From Eudorina sp. 2006-703-Eu-15 (taxonomy: Eukaryota; Chlorophyta; Chlorophyceae; Chlamydomonadales; Volvocaceae), in contig BDSI01000008.1 of the NCBI GenBank assembly GCA_003117195.1, forward strand, positions 248,001 to 312,000: 64,000 nt of DNA, in the 5' to 3' direction. Under the pieces are notes generated by a model, which saw only the letters and a list, made by a program, of their open reading frames with translations, was not told where the DNA came from and searched no databases. Both the position numbers and the translations under genes were made by a program. Positions 1 to 13,000 of this stretch are shown here, in pieces; positions within the stretch are counted from its first letter, which is position 1; the number at the start of each line of letters is the position of its first letter.

Positions 1-1159
1 CTGACGCGGGTTTCCCAGGGCTCGCAGCTTTATAAGCAGCAAAGCCTTGGCGTGGGTGGGCTGCTGAGCAGCGCGAGCGGCAACTCTCTGACGATGGCCC
101 TGGGCCGGAGCTTGACTTCGCAGACGCCACCGGCCTGGCTCCGACAGGTGGGGCTTAACAAGACTAGTTTGGCGTTGGCAGGGCTAGGACTGAAAGTTGC
201 ATGTCCAGGACCCAAGTGAACACGCCGGACAGCTGATCATGACGACCCAATAACCCGCTAAGCTACAAATAGATCGCGCGCCTTGACCTGGCATTGTGTA
301 TGGCCCGGGCTTGCGTTGTGCTCAGCAGAACTGTCGTTGGTCATCCATGGTCGGCGGATGATATTTTCATTGTCCTTTGCTTGCACCTTAGTCCAAGCAC
401 TGCTGCGCATACAATGCTGTCCCAGATTTCTGGGTAAGCACTGCTGCGCATACAATGCTGTCCCAGATTTCTGGGTTTCCTGGGGGCCGTCCGTGGCCGT
501 GCATGTACCGTGGGCCGCCGATGCGGTTCCCTTCCCATGGACGCTTTCTTTCCTTTCTCCCTGCTTAGCTCTTGACGCTTCATGGCCTGTTGCTTCGTGA
601 ACTCCATCCAGGTGGTTGAGCTCATAAAGGAGCGTGAGGTCCGCAGCCTGGCCGTGGATGTCGTCAAGCACGCTAGCAGGGAGGCGACCAGAGGCGCCGT
701 GGAGGGACTGCTTCAGGTGCGACTTTAATTTGCAGGAGGAATGGGTTTGTCCCCCACGGCATGAACGGACCCTCTGTTTGCCTTGCATCTCCAGGAACTC
801 TTTTTGGTTGGGGAGAAGCTTGTCGTAACGTAACATCGCATGCATTCTGCGGCTTTCATCGTTAGGTTGGCGGCGTTTCGCAGGTGGAGGGCGCCACGCA
901 GGTTGAGAGATGGGAGGGCATTTTCACGGGTTTATAAACTATCGATCACGATCGTGTGCAGGTATCAACTCTGAGCCGCGCCGCTGTGTTTCCGTTCTCA
1001 CAGGGTAAGGGCCTCGGCGCGGACGTCGTGGTTGCATCAGCCCCCAGCGGTGTCCTGGTGCTGCCGCCGAGCATGTACGGCTACAGGCTCTTTGTGGTTG
1101 CGACGCTGGCAGTCAGCCTGTGCGCGTACGCGCTGTCGCCGCGCGTGATGCTTTTGTAG
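1..1159 (+). CDS. 3' end of an unrecognised gene; C-terminal membrane segment
   Basis: Three exons are visible: 1-147, 612-716 and 1004-1159, all in phase 0. Each ends in a GT donor (GTGGGG, GTGCGA) or starts after an AG acceptor (CATCCAG, TCTCACAG), and the last closes with TAG at 1157-1159. Together they give the last 135 residues of a protein that begins left of the window. The middle exon is charged and probably helical (VVELIKEREVRSLAVDVV). The last exon ends in a hydrophobic stretch (LFVVATLAVSLCAYAL) followed by a short basic/hydrophobic tail, which suggests a C-terminal membrane anchor. I do not recognise the family and assign no function. The exon chain is well supported by phase and splice sites; the membrane topology is inference. 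Confidence 0.6.
395..476. repeat. perfect 41-bp tandem duplication in an intron
   Basis: Bases 395-435 are repeated exactly at 436-476, inside the first visible intron (148-611) of the left-edge gene. The identity is perfect over 41 bases, so the duplication is recent or it is an assembly artefact. No splice signal is affected. Confidence 0.9.
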
Positions 1160-3920
1160 TGCAGCGGAGCGTTGACCCAGATCGGGACAGGAGCGTGCGA
1201 TGGACAGACATGGTAGGCAAGGTCGCTAGCTAGCAGCTAACTGTCAAGGAAGGAATCCGTATGTTTACTGATAGCTTAGGCAGTCGTGGGAAGTCCTTGC
1301 GGATTCTCGTCTTCGAACAGCGGCAGAGGTAGGTGTAAGGATGTGCTGTTCATCCATCGTACGGGCGCGACCCAGATCCCGGCCCTATTGGGAAACACAG
1401 TCAGTGCGAATTCTCAACGGACCGGAGTAGGATGGCCTCCGTGGCGGCTGGGACATGCCTTGCGCGACATGACCCGTCACAGGAATTAATGGGTTGGAGG
1501 ATGGGGGCCGAGCCTTGTCAAGCTTGGTCCCTGGGGAGCTAAATCGATACCCAAAGTTTTGGACAGGTGTGCTTTCCATTTGATCCACAATTTAGACGGA
1601 AGTCGACAATGAATGTATGTGCGTGTGTGTGTGTGTGTAAAAGACAACTGAGCCGTGTGTGTGAGTGAGAAGGTGGCGTTGATTTGATGGACGGATTGGG
1701 GGCAGCGTGCGTGAAGTGCACGGTGTCGTAATGGCATTCCGAGAGGAAACGTTCCTTTTCACTTTGTCATTTGTTCGCGACTTGTGCGGTCAATGGAAGG
1801 GTTGTAGCCGGGCTCACGGCGTTCTGCACGATCACGCAGGAATGGAGCCAAGGTCAGACGCTGAACGGCAGGGTGGCACGGAGTGCCACTGACCGCCTTG
1901 TGCGGGCTCGTGCCCCACTGACGTCGGGGCACGACCTTGGCCTTGAGTGCATAACAGGTGCGCACCACCGCCCTCCTGGTGAAAGTCGTTTTCCTCTTTT
2001 CCAATGACTTTTCGTGAAGTTCTGTGATATTGTGATGTAGGACCGCAGTGTTTGTTGACGTAGTACGATGTGTTGAGATCCCAGCAAGACTCGCATTTGC
2101 GGGACCGTGCAGGGGGCCTGGTCCATCTGGGGAACGGGTGCTGGCTTCGGGTTTCAAATGAGGACGGACGCCCTGTGTTAAGTTATTTTTTCATATCTGG
2201 TCTCGAGCGGGTCTCCGTTGCGATGTTCTTGACGCTTGTCCCAATGCCTGTGTTTTGGACTGGAGTGGCTGTAAACTCTAGCGCAGGATAGCGCTTTCTG
2301 CAACTGCTATGTTGTACCACGGCCTGGTGCAGCTGCCGCGGTGTTGCGCGACGGCAGGGGTATACATTTTATCCTTGCACGCGACAAATGCGTCAGCGCT
2401 TTCGCATGCTGGATGGATGCAACTTGTGTAATGTAATTGTTTCGGGAAGCTTGACGGCGGATGAGGATCCCGGCTGTCTTGGCCGATCTTGGCACTCGAT
2501 AAACACAGCACTTCCAACTAAACGCAATTTGGGGCTTGATTTCCTGGATGCCTGCCCTCACGTGGAGAGTCGGGAACTGTTCGTGAGAGGGGCGGGCCAT
2601 GGAAGCGAAGTGCAAATATGAGCGCAAGTAGATGCACGCTGGACATTCGCGCGAGCCGCCTCGAGCCGCGACAGGTATGTTGTGACTGTACCCTTGGACA
2701 GGTTAAGGACTGTACCCGTAGACAGGTCGCCTTGTCCGATTGGTGAGTTCGACCGACTCAGTGAGCTTTGCTTTGGGGGCACTGTTCGATCATGGCGACC
2801 AAAGTATGGTCATGATACGGCATCACCGTTTGCCCACCGCCAACCACCAACCAACGTGCAAGGTGCTTGGCCGGAGTGGGCCTTGTGTGGAGCCTTGGAC
2901 TGACGCAACGCTTGAGCATTGAGTTAAATGTCGCCATAATTCCGATACCATCTTTTAGATTGTATGTCTTCGGATGTGAGACGCGCTGATCAACTGCAGT
3001 CTAACAGCTAGCAACGCAACGAATGGTTTTGGTCTTACCAGGTTACTTCCTCGACTTAGTATGGTGCAAAGATAAAAAATGTGCAACGTATTCTGTCTTG
3101 TACAGTAAGCACCATTCCCCCTGTTGAACGTCCACTTTGAGGTGCTTCCGGTTCGTCCTCAGCTGAAGGCAACATATCAAAGATGCAATAATGAACGACC
3201 AGGAGTTTACAGGCAACCCGTTTTCATATGTCCGGACTTTGTATGCTCGCATTCTGCCCGTCCGGGCAAGGCACAAGGTAATTTTACGACCTGAATCTAC
3301 AAAAAAGTTCTGTTTGGTCGGATATAATGATTGCAAAGTCATTAGGCTATGTTATGTGGGTCGCTGTCGAGGTTGCAATGACCGCCAAACTGCGTTCTGT
3401 GGTCTACGTCCCGTTTGCCTGTGAATGAAAGAGATTGGTGGACTTGCAATACTGCAGGGACGGCTGTTCCGAAGGAATGCCGTGGTTTACTGCCAACCCC
3501 GCGACCGGCACGACCCAAAACCTGAGTGGCTTAGGGTCCGGCCCCTGGCGTATTACTCCTCCCCAAACACCGTCTTCGCAGCCGGTTCCGCCAGCGCTCA
3601 TCAGGGGCCATCAACTGAGGACAGGCCATGGCGTTATGTAGCTGTGGCGGCATGCGTAGAGCCGTTTAACTGCCCGGTGAGCCGAGGTATCAGTCAATGT
3701 TCTGGGTGGGCCAACAAATTTGGCCAGTGCTGCAACCCTGTTGCAGTGCTGTCGTGCCACCCCGTGAGCCCACCCTGCTGCCCCCAATTCCGCACCGTGG
3801 CGTTGAGTCCCGAGCTCCCTAATCGCCGAATTCCCTTGCCGCCTTGTCGGCTACACGCCACGCCGGCGGCATCTCGCGCCTCCACGGCCGTCCCCGCAGG
3901 GGCGACTGGTTCCTCTTCAG
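1160..3920. other. intergenic spacer, 3' UTR and upstream region of the PRC2 gene
   Basis: I see no convincing exon chain on either strand. There is a short TG run near 1620-1638 and an imperfect direct repeat around 2684-2730 (gactgtaccc...gacaggt). Base composition is more AT-rich than in the neighbouring genes between about 2900 and 3430. The 5' exon(s) and promoter of the downstream Su(z)12-type gene may lie between about 3400 and 3920, but no start could be fixed. Confidence 0.5.
1334..1338 (+). terminator. candidate TGTAA polyadenylation signal
   Basis: TGTAA lies about 175 bases after the stop codon of the left-edge gene. UGUAA is the usual polyadenylation signal in volvocine algae (family knowledge). 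The match is only five bases, so this is suggestive only; no transcript end is visible in the sequence. Confidence 0.3.
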
Positions 3921-6900
3921 GACTGTGTGCGGCTGCTGGCCTTCCCGCCAGGGCCCAGTTTGACCGAGAGCCAGATGGCCGTGGCGCCGTTGCAGCAGCC
4001 AGAGCAGCGTCCGGAGCTGGGGCACCCGCCGCCGCGGCAGCAGTACCAGCAGTACCAGCACCAGCGGCAAGTCGGGGTGGCCCCGGAAGTGGCGGCGGAG
4101 GCCGCCGCTGTGGCCAAGGCGGGGGGCTGGAGGTCGTGGCGCAGCAGCGGGCCACCGCCGCTGCCACCGCAGGGGCAGCGGATCGCAGCTGAGACAGGGA
4201 GAGGTGACGGCGGCGGCTGCGACGGAGGGCGCGGAGCGAGCGGCAATTTGCCGCCCGGCCAGGCTCCTGCTCCTCTCCATGCCGCCAGCGTGGATGCGGC
4301 TGCTGGGTGCTCTTTTCCGCTGGGTCTAGAGGAGGACGAGGTGGTGGATGTGCCACGGCTGCGGCTGCTGTTGATCTATTCGGGTGAGTTTGTTGAGAGG
4401 TTTTGATAGGTGTTTGGATGTGTTGGGAGGTGTTACCGAGGTATCGCTAAACCTCCGAAGCAGTGGTAGTTGGGTCGTATGAAATACACAGCCCAAAACG
4501 AACCCGAACGAACCCACTTCGTGTTGAGGAAGGAAATGTGGGGGCTGGGGAGTGGTGCTGGTCGGCAGTGGGGATGAGAACTTACAGGGCAAGGCACCAA
4601 ACGCGGCAGGCCCGATGGTGCCGTACCCCGCAGTCCGGACGGACCGCATCTGCGGGCCGGCAATAGCGTGTTGTGAATCCACTTGGAGGACGGAGGCGGA
4701 CACCCGACCCACCATCGGCGATGACCGCCATGCGTCTTCCGCTTCGATCCGGACCGTCCTTTCTTGGCCACGCTGCGGGATTCTTGGCCACGCTGCGGGA
4801 TTGCAAAGACGGCTAACGTTAACAGGACGCCCGACTGTGCGCCCCGTGGCCCCCATCCCCATGCCCCCGGCAGACGTCGTGTCGGACAAGTCGGATCTTG
4901 TCAAGAAGCGCGAGGCGTCGAGGCTGTCGTCGTCGCTGGGTGGGTCGCGGTCGGGTGGGTTGCGGGCTCCGGGTACGGCTGTCCGCGATAGGCTGGGACA
5001 TACAGAAGAGAAGTCCTTTCGAGGGCACACGCTTTAATGGTTCGCTTGTAATGGTTCAAAGGCCCCCCGTAGGCTCCCACCTCAGCGCCTGGCCGGCTTG
5101 GGGGTCTCAGCTTGGGACCTCTCTGTAATGGCCCTGGTGTTCCTGATCTCTAGGGGGCTTCGGAGGTTTAATGACCGTTGGTGGCCATTAGTGACCGTTG
5201 GTGACCGCACCGCACTTTCTGGACGCAAATGGAAGGTCCCGCACCTGAGCAGGCAGCGCTAGCGATCCCAATGAACTGGATAGAGGACACCGCGGTGTCC
5301 CATCAGGGCAGGTCGAGGACGGCTGCCCGCCCGCGCTTTGCGCGTGTCGCACTCAGAGCGCTCTTACCCGTTTTCCTTGCTCCCTGCTGCGGCTCTTGGC
5401 CCCGACGACAGGGGACGACAGCGCGTGTACGGATGGGGGCAGGCAGTACGTGTTCAACACCTTCCCGTCGGACGAGCCCGTCTGGGCCGCCGTACTTGCG
5501 CCCGGCGAGGTATCGGCAGCGGAAGCAGAGCACATGGCCCGGCAGCAGGCCGATGGGGCCCCGACCCACGGGTCGGGCCTGTCCACCTCCGCGCAGCCGC
5601 CGCCTCCCACCGCCGAGGGGGCCCTCCATTGGCCCGCCACGCTTGGAACAGCGCGCGTCCTTTCCTGTACGGCAGGCCCTGCCATGGCGGGGAAAAGGCA
5701 GGACCTGGGTCCTGTCGGACGGCTTCGGGTTAGTCTGACCCGTTGTGTGCTGCGGCCCGAGACTGTGGGCGAGAATGGCATCAATGCTGACCAGCCCGAG
5801 TCCAGGGGAATCCGGCGCATGACGTCACTCGTCCTGGATCCGTGTGACAGCAGTAGGACATCTGCGGGGCGCCGCGGCGGGACGGGCAGCGGCGGCGGAG
5901 GCCCTGGAGCCACCGCCGTTGGAGCCGGCAGCGGCGGCTGCGACCCGGATCTGGATTTGGATCTCGAGTTGCACGGTTGGACGGTCTGCAATCTGCAGGC
6001 AGGACGCTGGTCGGCGGTCGCTGACACGCCGCATGGCAGTAGGGCTGCTGCAACGGGCAGCGGGCAAGCGGTAACGGGCGGCGGCGGAGTCGGCGGCGCA
6101 GTGCCGGGTTGCAGTCGCCGCAGCGTTCTGGAGGCGCAGCGGCGCCGCTGGCACCGACGGCGTCAGGTATGCGTCGCATGGGGTAAGGATTGGGGAACCG
6201 ATGCATGGCACAGGAGTCAATACGCGACCCAAGTTACTCACCATACATACCTGAATTATGCGCTCACCGTTACCGCGGGCGACCGCGTCGCCGCCGGACC
6301 CATCCCGGACCAACCAACGCGCGACAGCACTAAGACGGACCACACCCCAGACAGCACAAATTATCGAGAACGTAGGACTCACCTGCGCAAATGGGACGAA
6401 AGGCGGACGGACGGCAAGGCGAACGGAAGATGTGAGTGACAACAAAGGGCAGACAAGTGGCAGGCAAAGGCAAAGGTTAAATTAAAGGAAAAGAAGAAAA
6501 GATCACGCAAACCCCGGCGGCGACGCGGCGCGAAAGAGGGTGGGTCCGGGAAACGGTAGACGGAATAGCGGTCGCATGGGGTGTGTCGTTCATTTGGCGT
6601 GTCGGGCGTGGTATTGGCACGTACACACGTTGGAGCCATCAGGCTAGCTGCATCGGCCAGCTGGCGAGCAGATACGGCAGAGTACACACACTCATGTCTA
6701 GGCCGCGACGAGTTGCTAGTGTGGATGGCATGGGAATCGAGAAATGCCCCCAATTGTGAAAGGATTCGCCCCGCCCACACATGGCGCCGTGCACGTGCTG
6801 TTGTTGTTCGTGCAGGCGCTGCTCCGGAACCCGGGCGAGGATTTGGACGAGCACCTGAGCGACGGCATCCGTCAGGTGTGCATCCCCATGCGCTGGGTCT

Positions 6901-9900
6901 GGCACGCGCAGCCTAGCGCATGCGGTGCCGCAGAGGCGCGAGGCGGTCCCGAGGCCGACGACGATGAGTCCTGGTTGTCCTGCAGTGACGTCACCCTCCC
7001 CAGCGACTGCTACATTGGCTCCGAGTGGGCGGGCGAATCGTCGCAGCCGCACCCGGCGACAGGCGCGGACGGCCAGGGCGAAGCGGGGCCGCGGAACGAC
7101 GGTCCGGGACCGTCTGACCCACGGGTCGGTGCGTCGCCACCGTTCGCGTCGCTCGGTCGCGCGCCCAAGCCGGCGCAGCGGGATCCGGCAGTCCAGGGCG
7201 GCAGCGGCGCGGCTGTCGGCGCTGGCAATGGTGTCGGCGTGGATTGTGGCAGCAGCGGCGGCGGCGGCGGCGGCTCAAGGCGCATTCGATGGGGCCCGGT
7301 GCTGTACGAAGAGCAGTCCGAGGACCTGCGCTGCGTGATCTGCTGCGAGCCGTACAAGTACGATAACCTCGCCTGCTTGATGGCCCACATCCGGTGCTGC
7401 CACAGCGAGCTGTCTGCCGCCCTGGACTTCGTCTGGGAGGAAACCGCGTCGAGGGCTCCCGCCCTGCGCAGCGACGCGGACAGCTGGGTATCCATACACG
7501 ATGTACGGCCGCAGCTTGCGTGCCTGCACATGACGTTTGCGCGGGACTCGTACGACTGGGGTTCCTTCGCGCGGCGCGCGGCACGCAGCCGGCAGCATCA
7601 ACAGCGCAGCGGCCTCTGCGGGCAACAGCCAGGGCCGTCGTCATCGCCGTACCAAGGCACTGAGGTAGCAGCCTCGCGCCCGCCGAACCTGAAATACGTT
7701 GAGCCCGACTGGGTGATGTACGGCGGGCGCATTTACGAGGCGTGCACCGACGCAGCGGAGCCGGCTGCGGCGGCGGCGGCGGAGTGCGGGGATGAGGCTG
7801 AGGTGTCCGCGAGGGGGGCAGCGGAAGGAGCGTCGGTTGGGGCGGATGACCGGCCCATCGGGGTGCAACGGCTGGGCGAAGGTGGATGCGCCGGGGAGAG
7901 GCGGTCGGCCTCATCGGCCGGAGGACTGGCGGCGACTGGCGACACGGCTGGCGCCCGCGGCGGCGGCGACGGTGACGACGATGACGACGAAGGTTTGAAC
8001 GCGCGCATCGGCGCCGTAGAGACTATGGCAGGGTTGCCGTCACCGCCGCGGCAGCAGCAGCAGCAGCAGCCGCAACAGCAGGGACAGCCAGCGGAGAGGC
8101 AGCAGCTGCAGCCGCGGCTGCAAGCGCAGCACCGGCAACACCAGCAGGCGTCAGCGACGGGCTGTGGCGGTCACTCGGGCGCAGCTGCTGCTGGCAACGC
8201 GACGCCGCCGGGTACGACACTGGCGGAGACCGAGGGAGAGGCGGCAGGGGCGGTGCCGCCACCCAGGCCCCCCGGTACCGGCCATCCTTCAGGGCGCCTG
8301 GTCCCGGCCACAACCGCCACAACTGCCGCCGGGCGCCAAACAGCGAATACAGCAACACCCGGATGTAAGTAATGTCCCAAAATTCTATCTATTGTGTCGT
8401 ACTGAATCCACCAAAGGATCGTGCTGCGAAAGTCCAATAGGAAATCTTTGCCCCCAGTGATACCGGGGAATGCCAGTTGCGCCGGATTCGGTTGTCGTTG
8501 GACTCCGTTGGATCCGGGGTCGGATCCGGGGTCCGACTGCCGGGCGCCCAACGGCCGGGCATCCAACGGTCTCTTCGTCATTCCCGGTCGTTTGGACGAC
8601 ACATCTATTTCGTTAACGCTGTTACATTGGATTGTGGGTGGCAATTCGTATCAGTCAGTCAAAGTGGTTCAGGCGATGGCCATCGAAGTATGAGTTGAGC
8701 AGTTCGGGCAACTCTTTAAGTGCTTCGTCGGTGCTTTCTCATAAAGTTCTTTTACTATAGGTCGTCAAGGTCTAGACGACCCATTAGGGGCATTTCGGTT
8801 GTAGAAACACCATTCCAAGTATGGCAACCCAACGCTTACCGCTTGCTACGGCAACCCAACGAGCGACGCAACAATGCATCAACGACTCAAGAAAACACCG
8901 GTACATAGGTTTTGCCCGGCAATTACTGTTTCATAGCTGCGTCTCGATCGTTCTGGGCTTGTTTCCGCAGTTGCGGCATTCCAATCTCGACCTCTTCCGA
9001 TCACTAACGGACGTGCACTCCGGCCTTCGTTGTGCCATTTGTTTGTCTCCAACAGCTGCAGGCGCAGGAACAACCGCCACAGCAGCAGCCACCGCAGCAG
9101 CAGCAGCAGCCACAGCAGCAGCTGCAGGAACAGCCACAGCAGCAGCTGCAGGAACAGCCGCGACAGCCGCTCCGGGCGACCGCAGCGCTGGCGACGCTGG
9201 TACCTGGGACGAGCCGATCAACCTGGCTTCCGATGACGATGATGATGAGCACGACAAGGCGGAGGAAAAAGAGGAGGAGAGCACCATCGTCATCAGCGAC
9301 AGCATTAGCAGCAGCCCTGGCGGCGGCGGCGGTGGCAGCGGCGGCGCCGAGGTCGATGGGCCGCGCGCCGCGGATGGCGATGTTGACGGCCAAGCCGGTG
9401 ACGCGGCCGTCGGCTCCGGTAGCGCTGAACGGCTGGCGGAGCCCGTAGGTCTCGATCTGGCGCCGGCAGGCAAAGCGGAGGTGGCGGCGCAGCCGGCAGC
9501 CGCCGGAGGCGAACCGTACGGCGGCGCTGACGGCGCTGGAGGCGCGACACGGCGGCGGCGGCGCAGCAGTATCAGTGGTGGTAGCGATAGCGGAGCGCAA
9601 GGGGTCGTTCCGAAGCGGGAGGTGCCGGGGGCAGCGCGGCAACAAGCCGACCCGTGGGTCGGATGGCGTGCGGCGGCGCCCACGCAGCCGCGCACCAAGC
9701 GGATGCGTTTGACGCTCCCAGATGCGGCGCCAGTGGATCACTGGACGTGCCCTGATGACGCCGCTACCGCTGCCGGCGGCGCCGGTGAAGATGGCGTCGT
9801 CCCCGCGGCCAGCTACCGCGCCTTCCGACGCAAGGGTGGCCAACCCCGTCGGCTGATGGCGCTGCAACTCCCAGACAGCAGGGGTCAAGGTGCCGACGAT

Positions 9901-9992
9901 GATGCTACCAGCGCCGAGCAGGTCGGCGACGTCGCAGCCTTGGGTCCGTCTGAAGACGCAGGCTCCGGTGACGACGCGGACAAGCGTGTCCG

Positions 9993-10024
<32 letters not shown>

Positions 10025-13000
10025 CCGGCGGCGCTGGTTTACTTGGCGGTCGCAGTCCTCAGGCCGGCAGTGGAAGCGGTCCCAGCACTGCTGCGGGAGC
10101 TGACGGCGATGGCGGCGGCGGCGGCGTTGACGATGGCGGCCACGGCGGCGGCGACGGCCGTGGCGGCGAATCGTACGAGCCGGGGGTTTCAGGCGCTGCG
10201 GCCTGCATGGGGGCACTGGAGGGCGCGGCGCAGGCCGCCGCTGGCGTCCAGGTCCGATTGCTGGCACGTCTGCCGCGGCTGGAGTTGGGCCCGGAGATTC
10301 CCCAGCCGATGTACGGCAGCCGCCGGGCGGCAGCGGCCGCCATAGCTCAAGCAGCCGCCGCCGCCGCCGCCGCGGCTGGTTCTGTTGGCCATATGCGGAA
10401 CGGCTCCTTCGAACGTGCTTTTGTTGACCCGCGGGTCGCCGGGGGGACAGGTGGCAGTTCGGCGGGTTGTGCACCGCCCGGCCCGTCAGTGCCGCCGCGT
10501 GGGACGCCGCGCCGCCTACACCAAGAGTCGCCGCGGCTTGGACAGCTGATCCCGCCGCCGCCGCCGCCGCCACCAGAGCAGCACCGGCAGCCGCGACCAT
10601 TGGCGTTGCAGCTGTCGGGGGCCGAGCAGCTGCTGTCGCCGCGGGCGCTGGCGAAGAGCTCGGCGGCGGCGACGGCGGCGGCGGCTGGCCATGTCGCAGT
10701 GCGCAAGGCCGGCGGTCGCGGAGGCGGGGCGGCGGCGGCGGCAGCGGCGCGACGCCGCAGCCAAGCCGGCCCCGGCGGTGGCAGTGGCGGTGGCTGTACG
10801 GCCGCCCTGCGTGCCTTGCTGTCGAACAATTTTAAGCCAGCGCAGCCGGGGCTGTGCGCGGACTTCCGTTACCCGCGTGTATTCGTACATTCGCGCAGCC
10901 TGGTGCCGCTGTGCAAGGTGGGTATTGGGTTCCGGCCGCTTCTGCTTTGGGTACGGCATGCCCGGTGGCGGAACGTACGTCACGAAGGCAGGGCTAGAAG
11001 ACCGGCACGGACAGACGGAATAGCCCGGAGAGGCACGAATGGGAGGCGGCGGGTGGCGCGGCCACGCGTGTGATGGACCCTTGGGTCGGTCGGCCTGTGA
11101 CCCTGCGGCAACCCGAATGGTACCGTGCGCCCCATCAGTCCTCCCGGTTCTTGATAAGGGCTCGATTAAAATGCATAGGTTCGGTCGTACTGCATGTCTT
11201 CGTCCGGCGATCCGAGGTCTCAACGGGGCTCCGGTTCGGCGTCGCTGTAGTGCAGCCTGGTGCTGTCTGCGCATACTGCTGCCGTACACTGGGACGAGCA
11301 CTGACGGGTGCCGCTCTTTGGCTCTGCGGACGCCGTACCGCAGGAGGAGGTCCAGCGGCGGTTCAGTGCTGCGCTGAACCCCGCTCAGCACCCGCAGCAC
11401 AAGCAGCCGCCGCTGCCGCAGCAGGGAGTCGCGGCAGCGGCGGGGGAGCGCGCTGCTGCTGAGACCTCGATTGCGGAGAAAGTGACAATGGCGATGGCAG
11501 CGGACGCGAAGCTGGAGGCGGACGCAGTGCAGGCGGAGGCGGCGGTGGCGGCGGGGCCGACGGAGGCAGCGGCGCCGCCGGCGCAGCTGTCGGCGTCGCC
11601 GCCTGACAAAGCGCTGACGGACTCAGAAAGCGAGACAGAGGACGAAGAGGAGCGCACGGTACGGCAAGAGGGGTTTGTACGGCATACCTGTACGGCGTGA
11701 CGTGAGCGTTACACCGGCAGCGGGCCTGCGGCACCTGCGCTGCTAGTGCCCCCCATCTGGCACCACGTCCAAACTGAACGCCGCCACAGTTCCGTGTACG
11801 GCATAACCATGTCTGGCTGCAAGTAATACTGTGCGCATGGGTTCGGTGTGTTAGCCGAAACATGGAAAGCAGGATTGGATTCTCTTCAGGTTTTCAGGGT
11901 TGTGTGGGGTCCGGCTGCGGATATGCAACTGCGCCGATGCCAGGACGTGAGACACCTCTCTCCAGGGGGGGCGGGAGCGCTGAACCAGCCTGGAAACGCC
12001 GGGCCAAGGAAGGGCCAAGGAAGCACTCTTGAGCAACTCGTACCGAAACGTGCGCATTTGCCCTTGGCGGATAAGGTTGCGCCACCGCCCTGCGTGCAGC
12101 CCCGGGCAGTGCGGGACACATATCCAGGTCAGAGTACTGCAGAAGTCCAGGGTCGGCAACACCATCATCACCGACGCGCCGTGCATCATCCCCATCCTCT
12201 CGATGTCCAACCGGTAAACTTTACAAAGCCATGCCTCAGCCCCCTCCCAACTCCACTCGCCGTCGCCGTCGCTCTCCCGCCTCCTTGCCTTCCACTCGCC
12301 CTCGTCCCCGCCCTTATCGCCCTCGCCCTTACCGCCTTCGCCCTTATCGCCCTCGCCCTTATCGCCCTCGCCCTTATCGCCCTTACCGCCCTCGCCTCTG
12401 TGCTGGGGCCCGCAGCGCTCCCGTCAAGCCTACTTCGCCGGCCGTGCGCAGCCGCACGGCGAGGACGCGGGGCTGCCGCCCACCCAGCTATTGACGCCCG
12501 GTAAGTGGGAACAAATCCCAGCCAGGAGCCAACCAGTGCGTCGCCGTATGTTGTACGGAGGAATGTACGGAACTCTGGCAGGGCCCCGGCCTGCACGCCT
12601 CTGGGCCTCCACCGACGTGCCCCGACGTGCCCCGGCCCCACCTCACAGCCGAGCAGCAGATGATGGTCATGTGGGACCGCTTCGCCAGACGACCGGACAC
12701 TCGCCTTCACTCGGACAGGGTGATGTCGCTGAGGTGCGGCGTGGGCCGGGGCGCGGCAGGGGCGGGTGGATGGGTGGGGACCCGGTCTCCCCCTTGTGTC
12801 ACGAGAAGGGGCGGGGCCGGGGCGGGAGGTGGCTTGCGGGCGGAGTGGAAACTAAACGCAGCACAGTGCGGCTGGGAAAGGTGCGGCGCTCGGCCTGGAT
12901 GGGCGGCGCGGGGCGGGGCGCGGGTATGTCGCACACGGCGTAGTTTGGCCCTCGGACGGCGGCCCCGGCCCGCGCAGGGCAGGCAGCCGGGGCGAATCCA

